NCBI GenBank assembly: GCA_019166125.1
Contig: JAHTBO010000009.1
Coordinates: 62,001-126,000, forward strand
From: Alcaligenaceae bacterium CGII-47
GTDB lineage: Bacteria; Pseudomonadota; Gammaproteobacteria; Burkholderiales; Burkholderiaceae_B
Length of the DNA: 64,000 nucleotides
Reading direction: 5' to 3'
Every line of letters begins with the position of its first letter. Position 1 is the first letter of the stretch. Positions 1 to 7,807 of this stretch are shown here, one piece after another. A model generated the notes under the pieces. That model did not search any database and was not told where the DNA came from. It saw nothing but the letters and a program-made list of their open reading frames with translations. The position numbers and the translations under genes were made by a program.

Positions 1-580
1 ATTCCACGCATCGGTGGGCAATGTGGCAGATTGGGCCTCGACGGTCGAGGCTTTCGAACGGGTAAAAAAAGACCTGGGTCCGGTGGATGTTCTGGTCAAT
101 AACGCCGGGATTACGCGTGATGGTGTGTTTCGCCGAATGAGCGAGGAGGATTGGCGTGCCGTGATTAATACCAACCTCAATAGCTTGTTTAATGTGACTA
201 AGCAGGTCATTGACGGGATGGTTGATCGGCAATGGGGGCGGGTCATCAATATCAGCTCTGTCAACGGCCAAAAAGGACAATTCGGTCAGACCAACTACTC
301 GACTGCTAAAGCCGGCATTCATGGCTTTACCATGGCGTTGGCCCAAGAAGTTGCAAGTAAGGGTGTGACCGTCAATACCGTCTCGCCTGGCTATGTCGGC
401 ACCGAAATGGTCCGCGCAATTCGTCCTGATGTCCTGGAAAAAATCATTGCAACCATTCCGATCAAGCGTCTTGGTACGCCCGAGGAAGTTGGGTCCATGA
501 TTGCCTGGCTGGCCTCCGATGATTCAGGATTTGCGACCGGGGCGGATTTTTCGCTTAACGGCGGCTTGCACATGGGTTGA
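1..580 (+). CDS. phaB: Acetoacetyl-CoA reductase PhaB (5' truncated by window edge)
   Basis: NADPH-dependent reductase that turns acetoacetyl-CoA into (R)-3-hydroxybutyryl-CoA, the monomer for polyhydroxybutyrate. About 192 residues are visible, in frame from base 2; the family is about 246 residues, so the N-terminal Rossmann fold with its nucleotide-binding glycines lies outside the window. Visible short-chain dehydrogenase marks are NNAGITRDGVF, the catalytic serine in INISSVNG, the YSTAK active site (Tyr-x-x-x-Lys) and the C-terminal SLNGGLHMG ending typical of PhaB. An in-frame GTG at 14 is internal and not the start. It lies 6 bases before phaR, the PHB regulator, which supports the assignment over a FabG-type reductase. 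Confidence 0.9.
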   Translation, partial: FHASVGNVADWASTVEAFERVKKDLGPVDVLVNNAGITRDGVFRRMSEEDWRAVINTNLNSLFNVTKQVIDGMVDRQWGRVINISSVNGQKGQFGQTNYSTAKAGIHGFTMALAQEVASKGVTVNTVSPGYVGTEMVRAIRPDVLEKIIATIPIKRLGTPEEVGSMIAWLASDDSGFATGADFSLNGGLHMG

Positions 581-586
581 TGGGGC

Positions 587-1144
587 ATGTCACCAAAACA
601 GAATCCTGATCGACTGATCAAAAAATACCCCAATCGGCGCTTATATGACACACAGACAAGCGCCTACATTACACTCGTCGATGTCAAGCAACTGGTGCTG
701 GGCGATGAGGCCTTTCGGGTTGTGGATGCCAAGTCCGGAGAAGACCTGACGCGCAGTATCCTGCTGCAGATCATCCTCGAGGAAGAGTCGGGCGGTATGC
801 CGATGTTCTCGGCGACGGCTTTGTCGCAGATTATTCGATTCTACGGCCATGCCATGCAAGGCGTGATGGGCTCTTTTTTGGAAAAGAATATCCAGGTACT
901 TATGGATATTCAGGATCGCATGGCCGACCAGTCCCAGAGCGTCTACAGTAAGCAGTTCGGGCCCGAGGTCTGGGCTCAACTGATGAACGTGCAAACGCCA
1001 GCACTGCAAAACATGATGAATAGTTATGTTGAGCAAAGCAAGAACCTCTTCGTGCAGATGCAGGACCAGGTTCAGGACCAGACGCGCAATATGTTTTCGA
1101 CTTTCCCCTTTACGGGCACCCCCGAGGATCCAAAAAAGAAGTAG
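587..1144 (+). CDS. phaR: Polyhydroxyalkanoate synthesis repressor PhaR
   Basis: 185-residue DNA- and PHB-binding repressor that senses the polymer and controls phasin and PHB genes. The N-terminal PHB accumulation regulatory domain is clear in residues 8-70 (IKKYPNRRLYDTQTSAYITL), followed by the second conserved domain around residues 75-115 and a C-terminal helical, Gln-rich tail with the proline/lysine ending. It starts with ATG six bases after the phaB stop, so the two are probably co-transcribed, and it is followed by a strong intrinsic terminator at 1174-1215. Confidence 0.93.
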   Translation: MSPKQNPDRLIKKYPNRRLYDTQTSAYITLVDVKQLVLGDEAFRVVDAKSGEDLTRSILLQIILEEESGGMPMFSATALSQIIRFYGHAMQGVMGSFLEKNIQVLMDIQDRMADQSQSVYSKQFGPEVWAQLMNVQTPALQNMMNSYVEQSKNLFVQMQDQVQDQTRNMFSTFPFTGTPEDPKKK

Positions 1145-1173
1145 ATCCCTACGCACCGAGCACCGCGATAAGC

Positions 1174-1215
1174 AAGACGAAATTCAGCAGAAAATGCTTA
1201 ATTTCGTCTTTTTTT
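1174..1215 (+). terminator. Intrinsic terminator after phaR
   Basis: An 11-bp perfect stem (AAGACGAAATT / AATTTCGTCTT) with an inner AGCA/TGCT extension is followed directly by a run of T. It ends the phaB-phaR transcript and isolates it from the iron operon. Confidence 0.9.
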
Positions 1216-1235
1216 GCGCCTCTAGTCATGGTAAA

Positions 1236-1258
1236 GTAACGAGAATCAATCTCGTTAC
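1236..1258. promoter_or_regulatory. Fur-like palindrome upstream of the iron operon
   Basis: A 23-base palindrome has perfect 9-base arms (GTAACGAGA / TCTCGTTAC) around ATCAA. Its core GAGAATCAATCTC differs at one position from GAGAATCATTCTC, a common form of Fur box. It sits about 80 bases before the first gene of an iron uptake operon, so regulation by Fur is the natural reading. I could not place convincing -35/-10 hexamers around it. Confidence 0.5.
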
Positions 1259-1336
1259 CAGTCTTGTATTCATTGCTGTAGGTGCCAGCGTAACGGCTTC
1301 TATTCACCCATTCAGGGAATTAACGGAGAACGCAAT

Positions 1337-1873
1337 ATGGTTAATAAACTGCTCATCTCGTTGGCGGGTCTAGGTCTGGCTACGTCGGCACTGGCTGCAG
1401 AATATCCGATAGGCCAACCTGCCCAGTTGCATGGGCTCGAGGTGGCAGCAGTTTACCTCCAGCCCGTTGAGATGGAGCCAGCAGGCATGATGCGTGAGGC
1501 CAAAGATTCGGACATCCATCTAGAGGCCGATATCCACGCAACGGCGGATAATAAAAATGGCCTGCCCGAAGGTGCCTGGGCGCCTTATTTGAATATCCAG
1601 TACGTACTTCAGAAGCACGGTAGCGATCAGGTTCAAAAGGGCGATCTTATGCCGATGGTTGCCAATGACGGCCCGCATTATGGTGATAACGTGAAGCTCG
1701 ATGGCCCAGGGAAATATGCCCTGACGTTTATCGTTGGTTCACCCGAGACGGCCCCCATGAATCATTTTGGCCGCCATGTAGATAAGGAAACCGGCGTGGC
1801 ACCCTGGTTCAAGACCTTTGAGGTCAAGTACGAGTTCGTTTACGCGGGTACAGGTAAAAAGGGCGGTTATTGA
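1337..1873 (+). CDS. P19/FtrA-like periplasmic iron-binding protein
   Basis: 178-residue exported protein of the P19/Tp34 (FtrA) family, a copper- and iron-binding dimer of the periplasm used with FTR1-type permeases. Residues 1-20 form a signal peptide with an ALA-A cleavage site. Metal-ligand candidates are conserved: the Glu/Met-rich EMEPAGMM segment near residue 45, HLEADIH near 60, and MNHFGRH near 142. ATG follows an AACGGAGAA ribosome site at good spacing. It is the first gene of a four-gene operon (TGATG overlap with the next gene) of the same order as Bordetella ftrABCD. Confidence 0.88.
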   Translation: MVNKLLISLAGLGLATSALAAEYPIGQPAQLHGLEVAAVYLQPVEMEPAGMMREAKDSDIHLEADIHATADNKNGLPEGAWAPYLNIQYVLQKHGSDQVQKGDLMPMVANDGPHYGDNVKLDGPGKYALTFIVGSPETAPMNHFGRHVDKETGVAPWFKTFEVKYEFVYAGTGKKGGY

Positions 1874-2220
1874 TGATGCGGTCCTGGTTCGTTGCCCTCG
1901 CACTCGTGTTTGGTACTTTGCTTATCCCGCTTAGCCAGGCCTGGGCGGATACGCCGACGTTTACCTTGACCTTCAAGGCTGATGGGACGTTTGAGCCAAC
2001 TCGTCTGGAAGTGCCTGCTGGTCGCTTTAAGCTGGTGCTGGTGAACGACAGCACAGAGGCGGTCGAGTTCGAGAGCCTGCCCCTGCGCAAAGAGAAAGTC
2101 CTCGGGCCTGGTGTGACCTCCTTTGTTGTGCTGACCATTTCGCGTCCCGGAGAATATCCATTCTTTGACGATTTTCACCCTAAGGTCAAAGGCACGCTGG
2201 TGGTGGTGCCCAAGCCTTAA
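1873..2220 (+). CDS. Periplasmic cupredoxin-like protein (FtrB-like)
   Basis: Small exported beta-sandwich protein of about 115 residues. A signal peptide ends near residue 26 (QAWAD) and the remainder resembles the cupredoxin domain of EfeO and FtrB (FEPTRLEVPAGRFKLVLVN, then SRPGEYPFFDDFHP). In FtrABCD-type systems this component is thought to oxidise or hand over ferrous iron before uptake by the FTR1 permease. Its start ATG overlaps the previous stop (TGATG); a second ATG follows at 1876. Canonical blue-copper Cys is absent, as in related FtrB/EfeO domains, so the metal site must be of another type. Confidence 0.8.
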   Translation: MMRSWFVALALVFGTLLIPLSQAWADTPTFTLTFKADGTFEPTRLEVPAGRFKLVLVNDSTEAVEFESLPLRKEKVLGPGVTSFVVLTISRPGEYPFFDDFHPKVKGTLVVVPKP

Positions 2221-2238
2221 CTTCTATCCGAGACGATT

Positions 2239-3090
2239 ATGGATCAAGTCATTTTCATCGTCTGGCGAGAGAGCGTCGAAGCCCTGCTGGTCGTCGGTAT
2301 TCTGTACTCCTGGTTAAGTGCTTCGCCAGCGGGGCGTCGAGGCTTGCCCTGGTTGTGGGGAGGGGTCGCTGCGGGCTTGCTGTTTGCGGGCCTGTTTGCG
2401 CTGGTGCTCCTGGGGTTGGCCACCTGGCTGGCCGACACAGGCCAGGAGTGGTTCCAGGCCCTGATGGGTCTGGCTGCCTGCGCACTGGTTGTGCAGATGG
2501 TGATCTGGATGCGCCGGCATGGCAGAGGGCTACAGCGTGAGCTCGAGTCGGGGGCACAGTTGCATGTGAGCAATGATCATTGGTGGGGGCTGTTGGTGCT
2601 TGTCATGATTGCCGTTGGACGTGAGGGCAGTGAGACGGTGGTGTTTTTATATGGAACCATTCTCTCAGCGCAGCACGCAGGCGAAGTCTGGCCCATGGTC
2701 GGTGCCGCCCTTGCCGGTTTCGGCGTGGCATTAGTGACGTTCTGGATCTTGCAGTTGGGCGGTCGTTTGCTTACCTGGCGGCGGTTCTTTCGGTTTACTG
2801 AGATTCTGTTGTTGCTGCTCGCTGGCGCCCTGTTGGTCGCTGCGACTGATCGCCTGATCTCGCTGGGTGTTTTGCCTACCCTTGTCGATCCGGTCTGGGA
2901 CAGCTCGTGGCTGATCAATACCGAAGATGGCTTGGGTAAGATACTGGCGGACTTTGCCGGTTATCGCGCCTATCCAGCCTTGTCCCAGGTATTGATTTGG
3001 GGCGGTTATTGGGTGGTTGTGGTCTGCTTGTTGCACCGCTCGTCGCGCGTCGGGCGTGAGCCCCGGCCGGTTGTTACCCAGGTGGCTTAA
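2239..3090 (+). CDS. FTR1-family iron permease (FtrC-like)
   Basis: 283-residue inner-membrane permease of the FTR1/EfeU family with about seven transmembrane helices. Both diagnostic REXXE iron-coordination motifs are present: RESVE at residues 10-14 and REGSE at 128-132. Family knowledge says it moves ferric iron formed from periplasmic ferrous iron. Third gene in the operon, 18 bases after the cupredoxin gene and overlapped by no other real gene; the next gene starts 10 bases downstream. Confidence 0.92.
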   Translation: MDQVIFIVWRESVEALLVVGILYSWLSASPAGRRGLPWLWGGVAAGLLFAGLFALVLLGLATWLADTGQEWFQALMGLAACALVVQMVIWMRRHGRGLQRELESGAQLHVSNDHWWGLLVLVMIAVGREGSETVVFLYGTILSAQHAGEVWPMVGAALAGFGVALVTFWILQLGGRLLTWRRFFRFTEILLLLLAGALLVAATDRLISLGVLPTLVDPVWDSSWLINTEDGLGKILADFAGYRAYPALSQVLIWGGYWVVVVCLLHRSSRVGREPRPVVTQVA

Positions 3091-3100
3091 GGTGTCGAGT

Positions 3101-4516
3101 ATGCCTGGTTCATTTCGCTCTGGGGTCTCTCATGTGGGGGATTTCCTCAGGGATCATCAGCGTGCGCTGCGCCGGATGCAATGGGTGATTGTGGGGTTCT
3201 ACATCACCTTGCTCGTCGTGCCATCGGTCTTGCCTTTGCCTGATCGCACCGCGTCCGTTTTCAATAATCTGACGGTCTTTGCTCAGTTTGCTTTTTGGGG
3301 GGTGTGGTGGCCGTTCGTGCTGGTCTCTATTCCTTTGTTTGGGCGCGTCTGGTGTGGTTTGTTTTGCCCTGAAGGTATGTTGACTGAGTGGGCGAGCGAG
3401 CATGGTCGAGGCGGCGCGATCCCAAAATGGATACGTTGGGGGGGATGGCCGTTTGTCGCTTTTGCGCTGACGACCATTTATGGTCAGTTGGTCAGCGTCT
3501 ATCAATATCCATGGGCGGTTGCGGCGGTGCTTGGGGGTTCAACCATCGCAGCGATCATCATAGGCTGGCTGTATGGGCGGGAAAAGCGGGTGTGGTGTAA
3601 ATACCTTTGCCCTGTCAGTGGGGTATTCAATTTGCTGGCCAAGCTGGCGCCCGTATATTACAAGGTGGACGTCGAGGCCTGGCGCCATCCTGTGCGCCGC
3701 ACCGAGTCGATCAACTGTGCGCCGTTGCTGCCGTTGCGCCATATGCAAGGGGCGGCGGAATGTCATATGTGCGGTCGATGTAGCGATTATCGCGGTGCGA
3801 TTGCACTGAGCATGCGTTCGCCAGAGGCGGAGGTGGTGTATATCGCCGAGGGGAATGGCTGGCAGACGACGTTGATTGTGTTTGGCATGCTGGGGCTGGC
3901 CGTAGGCGCCTTTCTATGGAGCGCCAGCCCCTGGTATGTGACGATCAAGCAGGCGCTGGCCGAATGGCTGGTGAATCGGGATATTTATTGGCCGCTGATG
4001 GCCAATGCACCCTGGTTCCTCCTGACGCACTATCCAGAGGTCAACGATAGCTTTAGCTGGCTGGATGGCTCGGTGATTCTAATGTTTATTGCTGCGGCTG
4101 CCATCTGTGTGGGCGGACCGGTGTTCCTGGGTTTGTGGCTGGCGGATCGTCTCTTGCCCCCGTTGCAGCGGCCAGGTGTGCGGGATGCGTCCGGGCACGT
4201 GCTGCGCAGCCGACTCGAAGGTGTTCATAAGTTGGCCCAAGGCTTGATCCCTGCTGCGGGGATCGGGGTGTTTTTGGGTTTATCCGCCACGACCTTGACC
4301 TTGTTGCAGCACGAAGGGGTGTCGACGCTGGACTGGGCCAATGCCCTGCGTTTTGCCTTGCTCGGGCTCGCCTTGGCCTGGAGCTTGCGTTTTGAGTGGC
4401 GCCTGACGGGGCTGCGCTGCCACTATGCGCTAGTCAGGATAGGTGCTGTGGTGTTGATCGCGCTCGGCCTAGTGCCGTTTTGTGGCGCGTGGGTGCTGTT
4501 TTTTGTAGTTTGGTAG
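3101..4516 (+). CDS. Membrane polyferredoxin (NapH/CcoG-like, FtrD-like)
   Basis: About 471 residues; membrane protein with several helices and ferredoxin-type cysteine clusters: CGLFCPEG, CKYLCPVSG and CHMCGRCSDYRG. This matches the FtrD component of FtrABCD, believed to carry electrons across the membrane to close the redox cycle of the permease. I chose ATG 3101 because AAGG lies about 10 bases upstream; GTG 3092 in the same frame is possible but has the ribosome site directly against it. It is the last gene of the iron operon. The second ferredoxin motif (ECHMCGRC) is incomplete compared with a textbook 4Fe-4S motif, so the number of clusters is uncertain. Confidence 0.86.
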   Translation: MPGSFRSGVSHVGDFLRDHQRALRRMQWVIVGFYITLLVVPSVLPLPDRTASVFNNLTVFAQFAFWGVWWPFVLVSIPLFGRVWCGLFCPEGMLTEWASEHGRGGAIPKWIRWGGWPFVAFALTTIYGQLVSVYQYPWAVAAVLGGSTIAAIIIGWLYGREKRVWCKYLCPVSGVFNLLAKLAPVYYKVDVEAWRHPVRRTESINCAPLLPLRHMQGAAECHMCGRCSDYRGAIALSMRSPEAEVVYIAEGNGWQTTLIVFGMLGLAVGAFLWSASPWYVTIKQALAEWLVNRDIYWPLMANAPWFLLTHYPEVNDSFSWLDGSVILMFIAAAAICVGGPVFLGLWLADRLLPPLQRPGVRDASGHVLRSRLEGVHKLAQGLIPAAGIGVFLGLSATTLTLLQHEGVSTLDWANALRFALLGLALAWSLRFEWRLTGLRCHYALVRIGAVVLIALGLVPFCGAWVLFFVVW

Positions 4517-4605
4517 GGCAGTGCATTGCCATGACAGGCATGGGATGCTGTAATGACAACATCCAGCCTGGGGGCACAAGGCCGCCTCAGATCACATAAG
4601 ACAAG

Positions 4606-4641
4606 AAAATGGGCCGAATGCTGATGCAATCGGCCCATTTT
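4606..4641. terminator. Terminator between iron operon and tRNA-fMet
   Basis: A 12-bp perfect inverted repeat (AAAATGGGCCGA / TCGGCCCATTTT) with a 12-base loop. It lies just 3' of the convergent tRNA-fMet on the minus strand and 90 bases after ftrD on the plus strand, and the A/T-flanked stem could terminate in both directions. Confidence 0.8.
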
Positions 4642-4646
4642 AAATC

Positions 4647-4723
4647 TGGTTGCGGGGACAGGATTTGAACCTGTGACCTTCGGGTTATGAGCCCGACGAG
4701 CTGCCAGACTGCTCCACCCCGCG
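4647..4723 (-). tRNA. Initiator tRNA-fMet (CAU)
   Basis: 77-nt cloverleaf including encoded CCA. Read on the minus strand it begins CGCGGGGTGGAGCAG and ends CCCCGCAACCA. The C1 x A72 mismatch at the acceptor end and the three consecutive G-C pairs next to the anticodon loop (GGG-CTCATAA-CCC) are the marks of the initiator, not the elongator, tRNA. Anticodon is CAU. Its own promoter lies upstream (4737-4765) and a terminator follows at 4606-4641. Confidence 0.97.
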
Positions 4724-4736
4724 TCTGAAGAACAGA

Positions 4737-4765
4737 ACTATAGCAAATAATAGCCGCATATGCAA
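4737..4765 (-). promoter_or_regulatory. Sigma70 promoter of tRNA-fMet
   Basis: On the minus strand TTGCAT (4760-4765) and TATAGT (4737-4742) are separated by exactly 17 bases, and the -10 box lies 13 bases before the tRNA 5' end. Confidence 0.65.
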
Positions 4766-4790
4766 GCAAACTTGCCGAGTACAATATAAA

Positions 4791-5360
4791 ATGATTGAAA
4801 CAGACATTGTGCGTGTGTTGGAAACAGCACTGCTGTGCGCAGATGAGCCTTTAGCATTGACAGATCTGTGCAAACTATTCGATGATGCGATAGATACAGG
4901 CGATGTGCGTCGCCATCTAGCAACCTTACAGCTGGATTGGAATGACCGCGGCCTGGAGCTTGTGCGGCTCTCTACTGGATGGCGTTTTCAGAGCCGTCCG
5001 AGCATGCAGCGCTATCTGGGACGCCTGAACCCTGAAAAACCTCCCCGTTATTCACGGGCTGTACTGGAAACGCTGGCGATCATCGCTTGGCGTCAGCCTG
5101 TGACACGTGGTGATATCGAGGATGTGCGCGGCGTGACAGTCTCGACACAAATCGTGCGTACGCTCGAGGAACGTGGTTGGATTGAAGTGTTGGGGCATCG
5201 TGATGCCCCAGGGCGGCCAGCGCTGTTTGGGACGACGCGTCAATTTCTGGATGATCTGGGTCTGAGGACACTGGATGAATTGCCTGGGCTGGATTCCTCT
5301 GAGGCTGAGAGCATGCTCGATGCCTTGGGTCTGGAGTCGGTTGGGGCAAGTGCCACTTAA
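4791..5360 (+). CDS. scpB: Segregation and condensation protein B (ScpB)
   Basis: 189-residue kleisin-binding partner of the SMC-ScpAB condensin. Two winged-helix domains are recognisable, with the conserved [20 protein letters not shown] and [19 protein letters not shown] segments in the middle. The gene precedes rluB, a widespread scpB-rluB pairing. No ribosome site is visible before the ATG, and a TACAAT box ends only five bases before it, so the message might be leaderless. scpA is not in this window. Confidence 0.93.
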   Translation: MIETDIVRVLETALLCADEPLALTDLCKLFDDAIDTGDVRRHLATLQLDWNDRGLELVRLSTGWRFQSRPSMQRYLGRLNPEKPPRYSRAVLETLAIIAWRQPVTRGDIEDVRGVTVSTQIVRTLEERGWIEVLGHRDAPGRPALFGTTRQFLDDLGLRTLDELPGLDSSEAESMLDALGLESVGASAT

Positions 5361-5363
5361 AAT

Positions 5364-7163
5364 ATGAATATCACGGAGCACCTGAATTACATGAGTGAAG
5401 ACATCGAAGCTGTATCGCCGCGCGTAGACGCCAAGCCAGCCAAACCCGCTAAACCGGCCAAAGCCGCAAAGCCAGCTAAGCCAGCTAAGCCAGCTAAGCC
5501 AAGTCAATCGGTCCAGCCAGCTCAATCGGCCCAACCGGTCCAGCCGGTCGAACCGGCCGTTTCAGCGCAGGCAGCGCCCAGCGAAGGCGCAGAGCCGCCC
5601 AAGGGTCAGGCACGTAATCGTGGCCGTAAGCTGCGCACACCGTTTCGGCGGCGCAGGAGCGATGCCCCCGTTGTCTCTGCTGCACCCGACAGCCTGGCCT
5701 CCGACGACGAGGTGCTGTCTACCATCGATCCCGGCTCTGCCGAAGAGGCGGATCAGGCCTTGTCCTATCTGGATCGTTCCGAGAAAATGGCGCAACGCCT
5801 GGATAAGTATCTCAATAGTGATACCTTGATGCCTAAATTGCACAAGGTTTTGGCCGAAGCTGGCGTGGGTTCCCGCCGGGACATGGAAGAGTTGATCATC
5901 GCTGGGCGGGTGTCGGTCAATGGCGAGCCCGCACATATCGGTCAACGCGTGGGCCCCGAGGACAAGGTTCGCATCAATGGCAAGCCCGTCAGCCGCCCCA
6001 AGGCGAATAAGTTACCGCGCGTTATTCTTTATCACAAGCCTGCAGGCGAGATCGTCAGCCATGACGATCCGGGTGGTCGGGCGACCGTATTCACGCGTTT
6101 GCCCAGCATCCGCACAGGCAAGTGGCTGTCAGTAGGCAGGCTGGATCTTAATACCGAGGGCCTATTGATTCTCACCACCTCGGGTGACCTGGCGAATCGT
6201 CTGACCCATCCCCGATATGGCGCAGAACGCGAATACGCCGTGCGCGTATTGGGCGAGCTCGGGCCCGAGCAGCAGGCGCGACTGACCTCAGGCATCCAGC
6301 TCGAGGACGGAATGGCTCAATTTGGCTCCTTGGAGTTCCTGGGGGGTGAGGGCAGTAATCGTTGGTATCGTGTCACGCTTGCCGAAGGTCGTAATCGTGA
6401 GGTGCGGCGTATGTTTGAGGCGGCGGGTGTCACCGTTAGTCGTTTGATCCGTACACGTTTTGGCGACGTGGTGCTGCCCCCTGCGCTGCGTCGTGGTCGT
6501 TGGGAAGAGCTCGATGCTGACTTGGTCAGTGCGCTGATGCTGCACCTTGGGCTGATCCGCGATGAAGCTGCCGGTGCACACAAAGAGCAACCCGAGCAGC
6601 AACCGACATCACACGCCAGCGCCTTGCCTCCAGGCTACGGTACCCCTGCACAAAACGGCCAGCATGGTGCACGCATCAATCGTCGCGGTCGACTTGCTGG
6701 CGGACGCGGCGTTGCGCTCGATCCTTTTACACCCGGTTTAATGATTAGTGGGGGCTTGGCCAATGGTCATCCCGATGGCACCAAGCCCAAGCCCGGCGGG
6801 CGGCGTAAGCCTAGCCAAGGCGCCCGTGCCAATCCCAAGCAAGGCAATGCTGCTCAGGGCAATACTGGTCGTGGCGGTGTCGGTCGCGGTAATGCCAAAC
6901 CCGGTGGCCAGCCCAATACGCGGCGTGGGCCGCAGGATGAAGCGGGTGCCGCGCCAAGGCCTGCGCACCCGGGCGGGCATAAAAAGCGCACAGGTAAACC
7001 AGCGGGTGATCGTGCCGCCAAGCCTGCCGGCGAATCTGCCCGATCTGGTGATCGTTCAAAGTCCTCGGGCGAGCGCGCAGCAGGGCGGGGCGCTCAGGGC
7101 GAGCATCAGCCGCGTGGCGCACATGCGCATGAATCCCACCTTGGCCGATTAGGGCGCCGGTAA
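5364..7163 (+). CDS. rluB: 23S rRNA pseudouridine(2605) synthase RluB with long disordered tails
   Basis: RsuA-family pseudouridine synthase that modifies helix 89 of 23S rRNA. The central part (about residues 150-400) carries an S4 RNA-binding domain ([16 protein letters not shown]) and the catalytic [13 protein letters not shown] motif with its aspartate. The protein is 599 residues against about 290 in E. coli: the N-terminal 140 residues are rich in Lys-Pro-Ala with a tandem repeat, and the last 200 are Gly/Arg/Lys/Pro-rich. Such basic tails are common in Burkholderiales RluB and probably bind RNA. ATG 5364 lacks a clear ribosome site; ATG 5391 is an alternative start that removes nine residues. 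Confidence 0.92.
   Translation: MNITEHLNYMSEDIEAVSPRVDAKPAKPAKPAKAAKPAKPAKPAKPSQSVQPAQSAQPVQPVEPAVSAQAAPSEGAEPPKGQARNRGRKLRTPFRRRRSDAPVVSAAPDSLASDDEVLSTIDPGSAEEADQALSYLDRSEKMAQRLDKYLNSDTLMPKLHKVLAEAGVGSRRDMEELIIAGRVSVNGEPAHIGQRVGPEDKVRINGKPVSRPKANKLPRVILYHKPAGEIVSHDDPGGRATVFTRLPSIRTGKWLSVGRLDLNTEGLLILTTSGDLANRLTHPRYGAEREYAVRVLGELGPEQQARLTSGIQLEDGMAQFGSLEFLGGEGSNRWYRVTLAEGRNREVRRMFEAAGVTVSRLIRTRFGDVVLPPALRRGRWEELDADLVSALMLHLGLIRDEAAGAHKEQPEQQPTSHASALPPGYGTPAQNGQHGARINRRGRLAGGRGVALDPFTPGLMISGGLANGHPDGTKPKPGGRRKPSQGARANPKQGNAAQGNTGRGGVGRGNAKPGGQPNTRRGPQDEAGAAPRPAHPGGHKKRTGKPAGDRAAKPAGESARSGDRSKSSGERAAGRGAQGEHQPRGAHAHESHLGRLGRR
5469..5500 (+). repeat. Tandem 9-bp repeat in rluB
   Basis: The 9-base unit AAGCCAGCT is repeated three times head to tail, with degenerate copies either side, coding for Lys-Pro-Ala. 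It stays in frame on gain or loss of units, so the tail length is likely to vary between strains. Confidence 0.85.
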
Positions 7164-7193
7164 TTTATCATCTACGGTAAATAGCACATTTTC

Positions 7194-7202
7194 TGTTATG
7201 AT
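7194..7202 (+). promoter_or_regulatory. Extended -10 promoter of the rimP-nusA-infB operon
   Basis: TGtTATGAT is an extended -10 element (TG-N-TATGAT) 30 bases after rluB and 123 bases before rimP. No good -35 is visible at the expected distance, which fits extended -10 promoters. It would give a leader of about 115 bases. Confidence 0.5.
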
Positions 7203-7291
7203 ATAGGGCTTTACAGCGCTGTGCGTACTGCGGCGCTGTGACTGGTAGCCAGTGGCTGGATGTTATTGGCGGATGGCGGGCTGGAAGTAAT

Positions 7292-7317
7292 GGGCTGGAA
7301 TAAGGCCCTTTTTTTTT
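7292..7317 (+). terminator. Terminator-like hairpin just upstream of rimP
   Basis: GGGCT and GGCCC pair across a short loop and are followed by nine consecutive T, eight bases before the rimP ATG. The stem is only five pairs, so it may act as a weak attenuator in the leader and not as a full stop. The rimP ribosome-binding region lies inside or next to it. Confidence 0.5.
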
Positions 7318-7324
7318 GGATTTT

Positions 7325-7807
7325 ATGGCAGATATCTTGGCAGTCGCTCAGCAGGCTATGCTGGGGCTGGATGTAGAATTAGTGGACGTAGAACGCGCGC
7401 CGCTTGGGTTGTTACGCGTCACCATTGATCGCCCTGAAGGGGTGAGCATCGAGGATTGCGAGCAAGTCTCCAAACAGCTGTCACGGGTATTCGAGGTCGA
7501 AGGAATTGACTACAAACGCCTAGAGGTCAGCTCGCCGGGCGTCGATCGACCCTTGTTGCGCGCTGGCGACTATATACGTTTTGCCGGGGCGCGCATCGAG
7601 TTGCGATTGCGCGAGGCGGTGGGAAATCGCAAGGTTTTTTCGGGTGTACTCCGCGCGCCCGAAGGTGATGTGGATCCTGTCTTGGCCCAGTTCGGCCTCG
7701 AATATGAGGCGCAACCTGGGAATGTCCAGGTATTGGCGTTCTCTTTTGATGATGTGGATCGGGCCAAACTGGATCCTGTTCTTGATTTCAAGGGTAAGAA
7801 GCGATGA
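7325..7807 (+). CDS. rimP: Ribosome maturation factor RimP
   Basis: 160-residue factor needed for 30S subunit maturation. It shows the N-terminal alpha/beta domain ([16 protein letters not shown]) with the conserved [10 protein letters not shown] (seen as [18 protein letters not shown]) and the C-terminal SH3-like domain. ATG 7325 is chosen over a TTG at 7316, which lies inside the T-run. First gene of rimP-nusA-infB-rbfA-truB-typA; its stop overlaps the nusA start (ATGA). Confidence 0.93.
   Translation: MADILAVAQQAMLGLDVELVDVERAPLGLLRVTIDRPEGVSIEDCEQVSKQLSRVFEVEGIDYKRLEVSSPGVDRPLLRAGDYIRFAGARIELRLREAVGNRKVFSGVLRAPEGDVDPVLAQFGLEYEAQPGNVQVLAFSFDDVDRAKLDPVLDFKGKKR

Noticed and set aside
1026-1373. 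115-codon plus-strand frame after phaR
   Set aside because: Overlaps phaR in another frame, crosses the terminator and the palindrome, and runs into the P19 gene.
5440-5500. Repeats in rluB as a possible CRISPR or mobile repeat
   Set aside because: The 9-base units are contiguous, have no spacers and code in frame for Lys-Pro-Ala.
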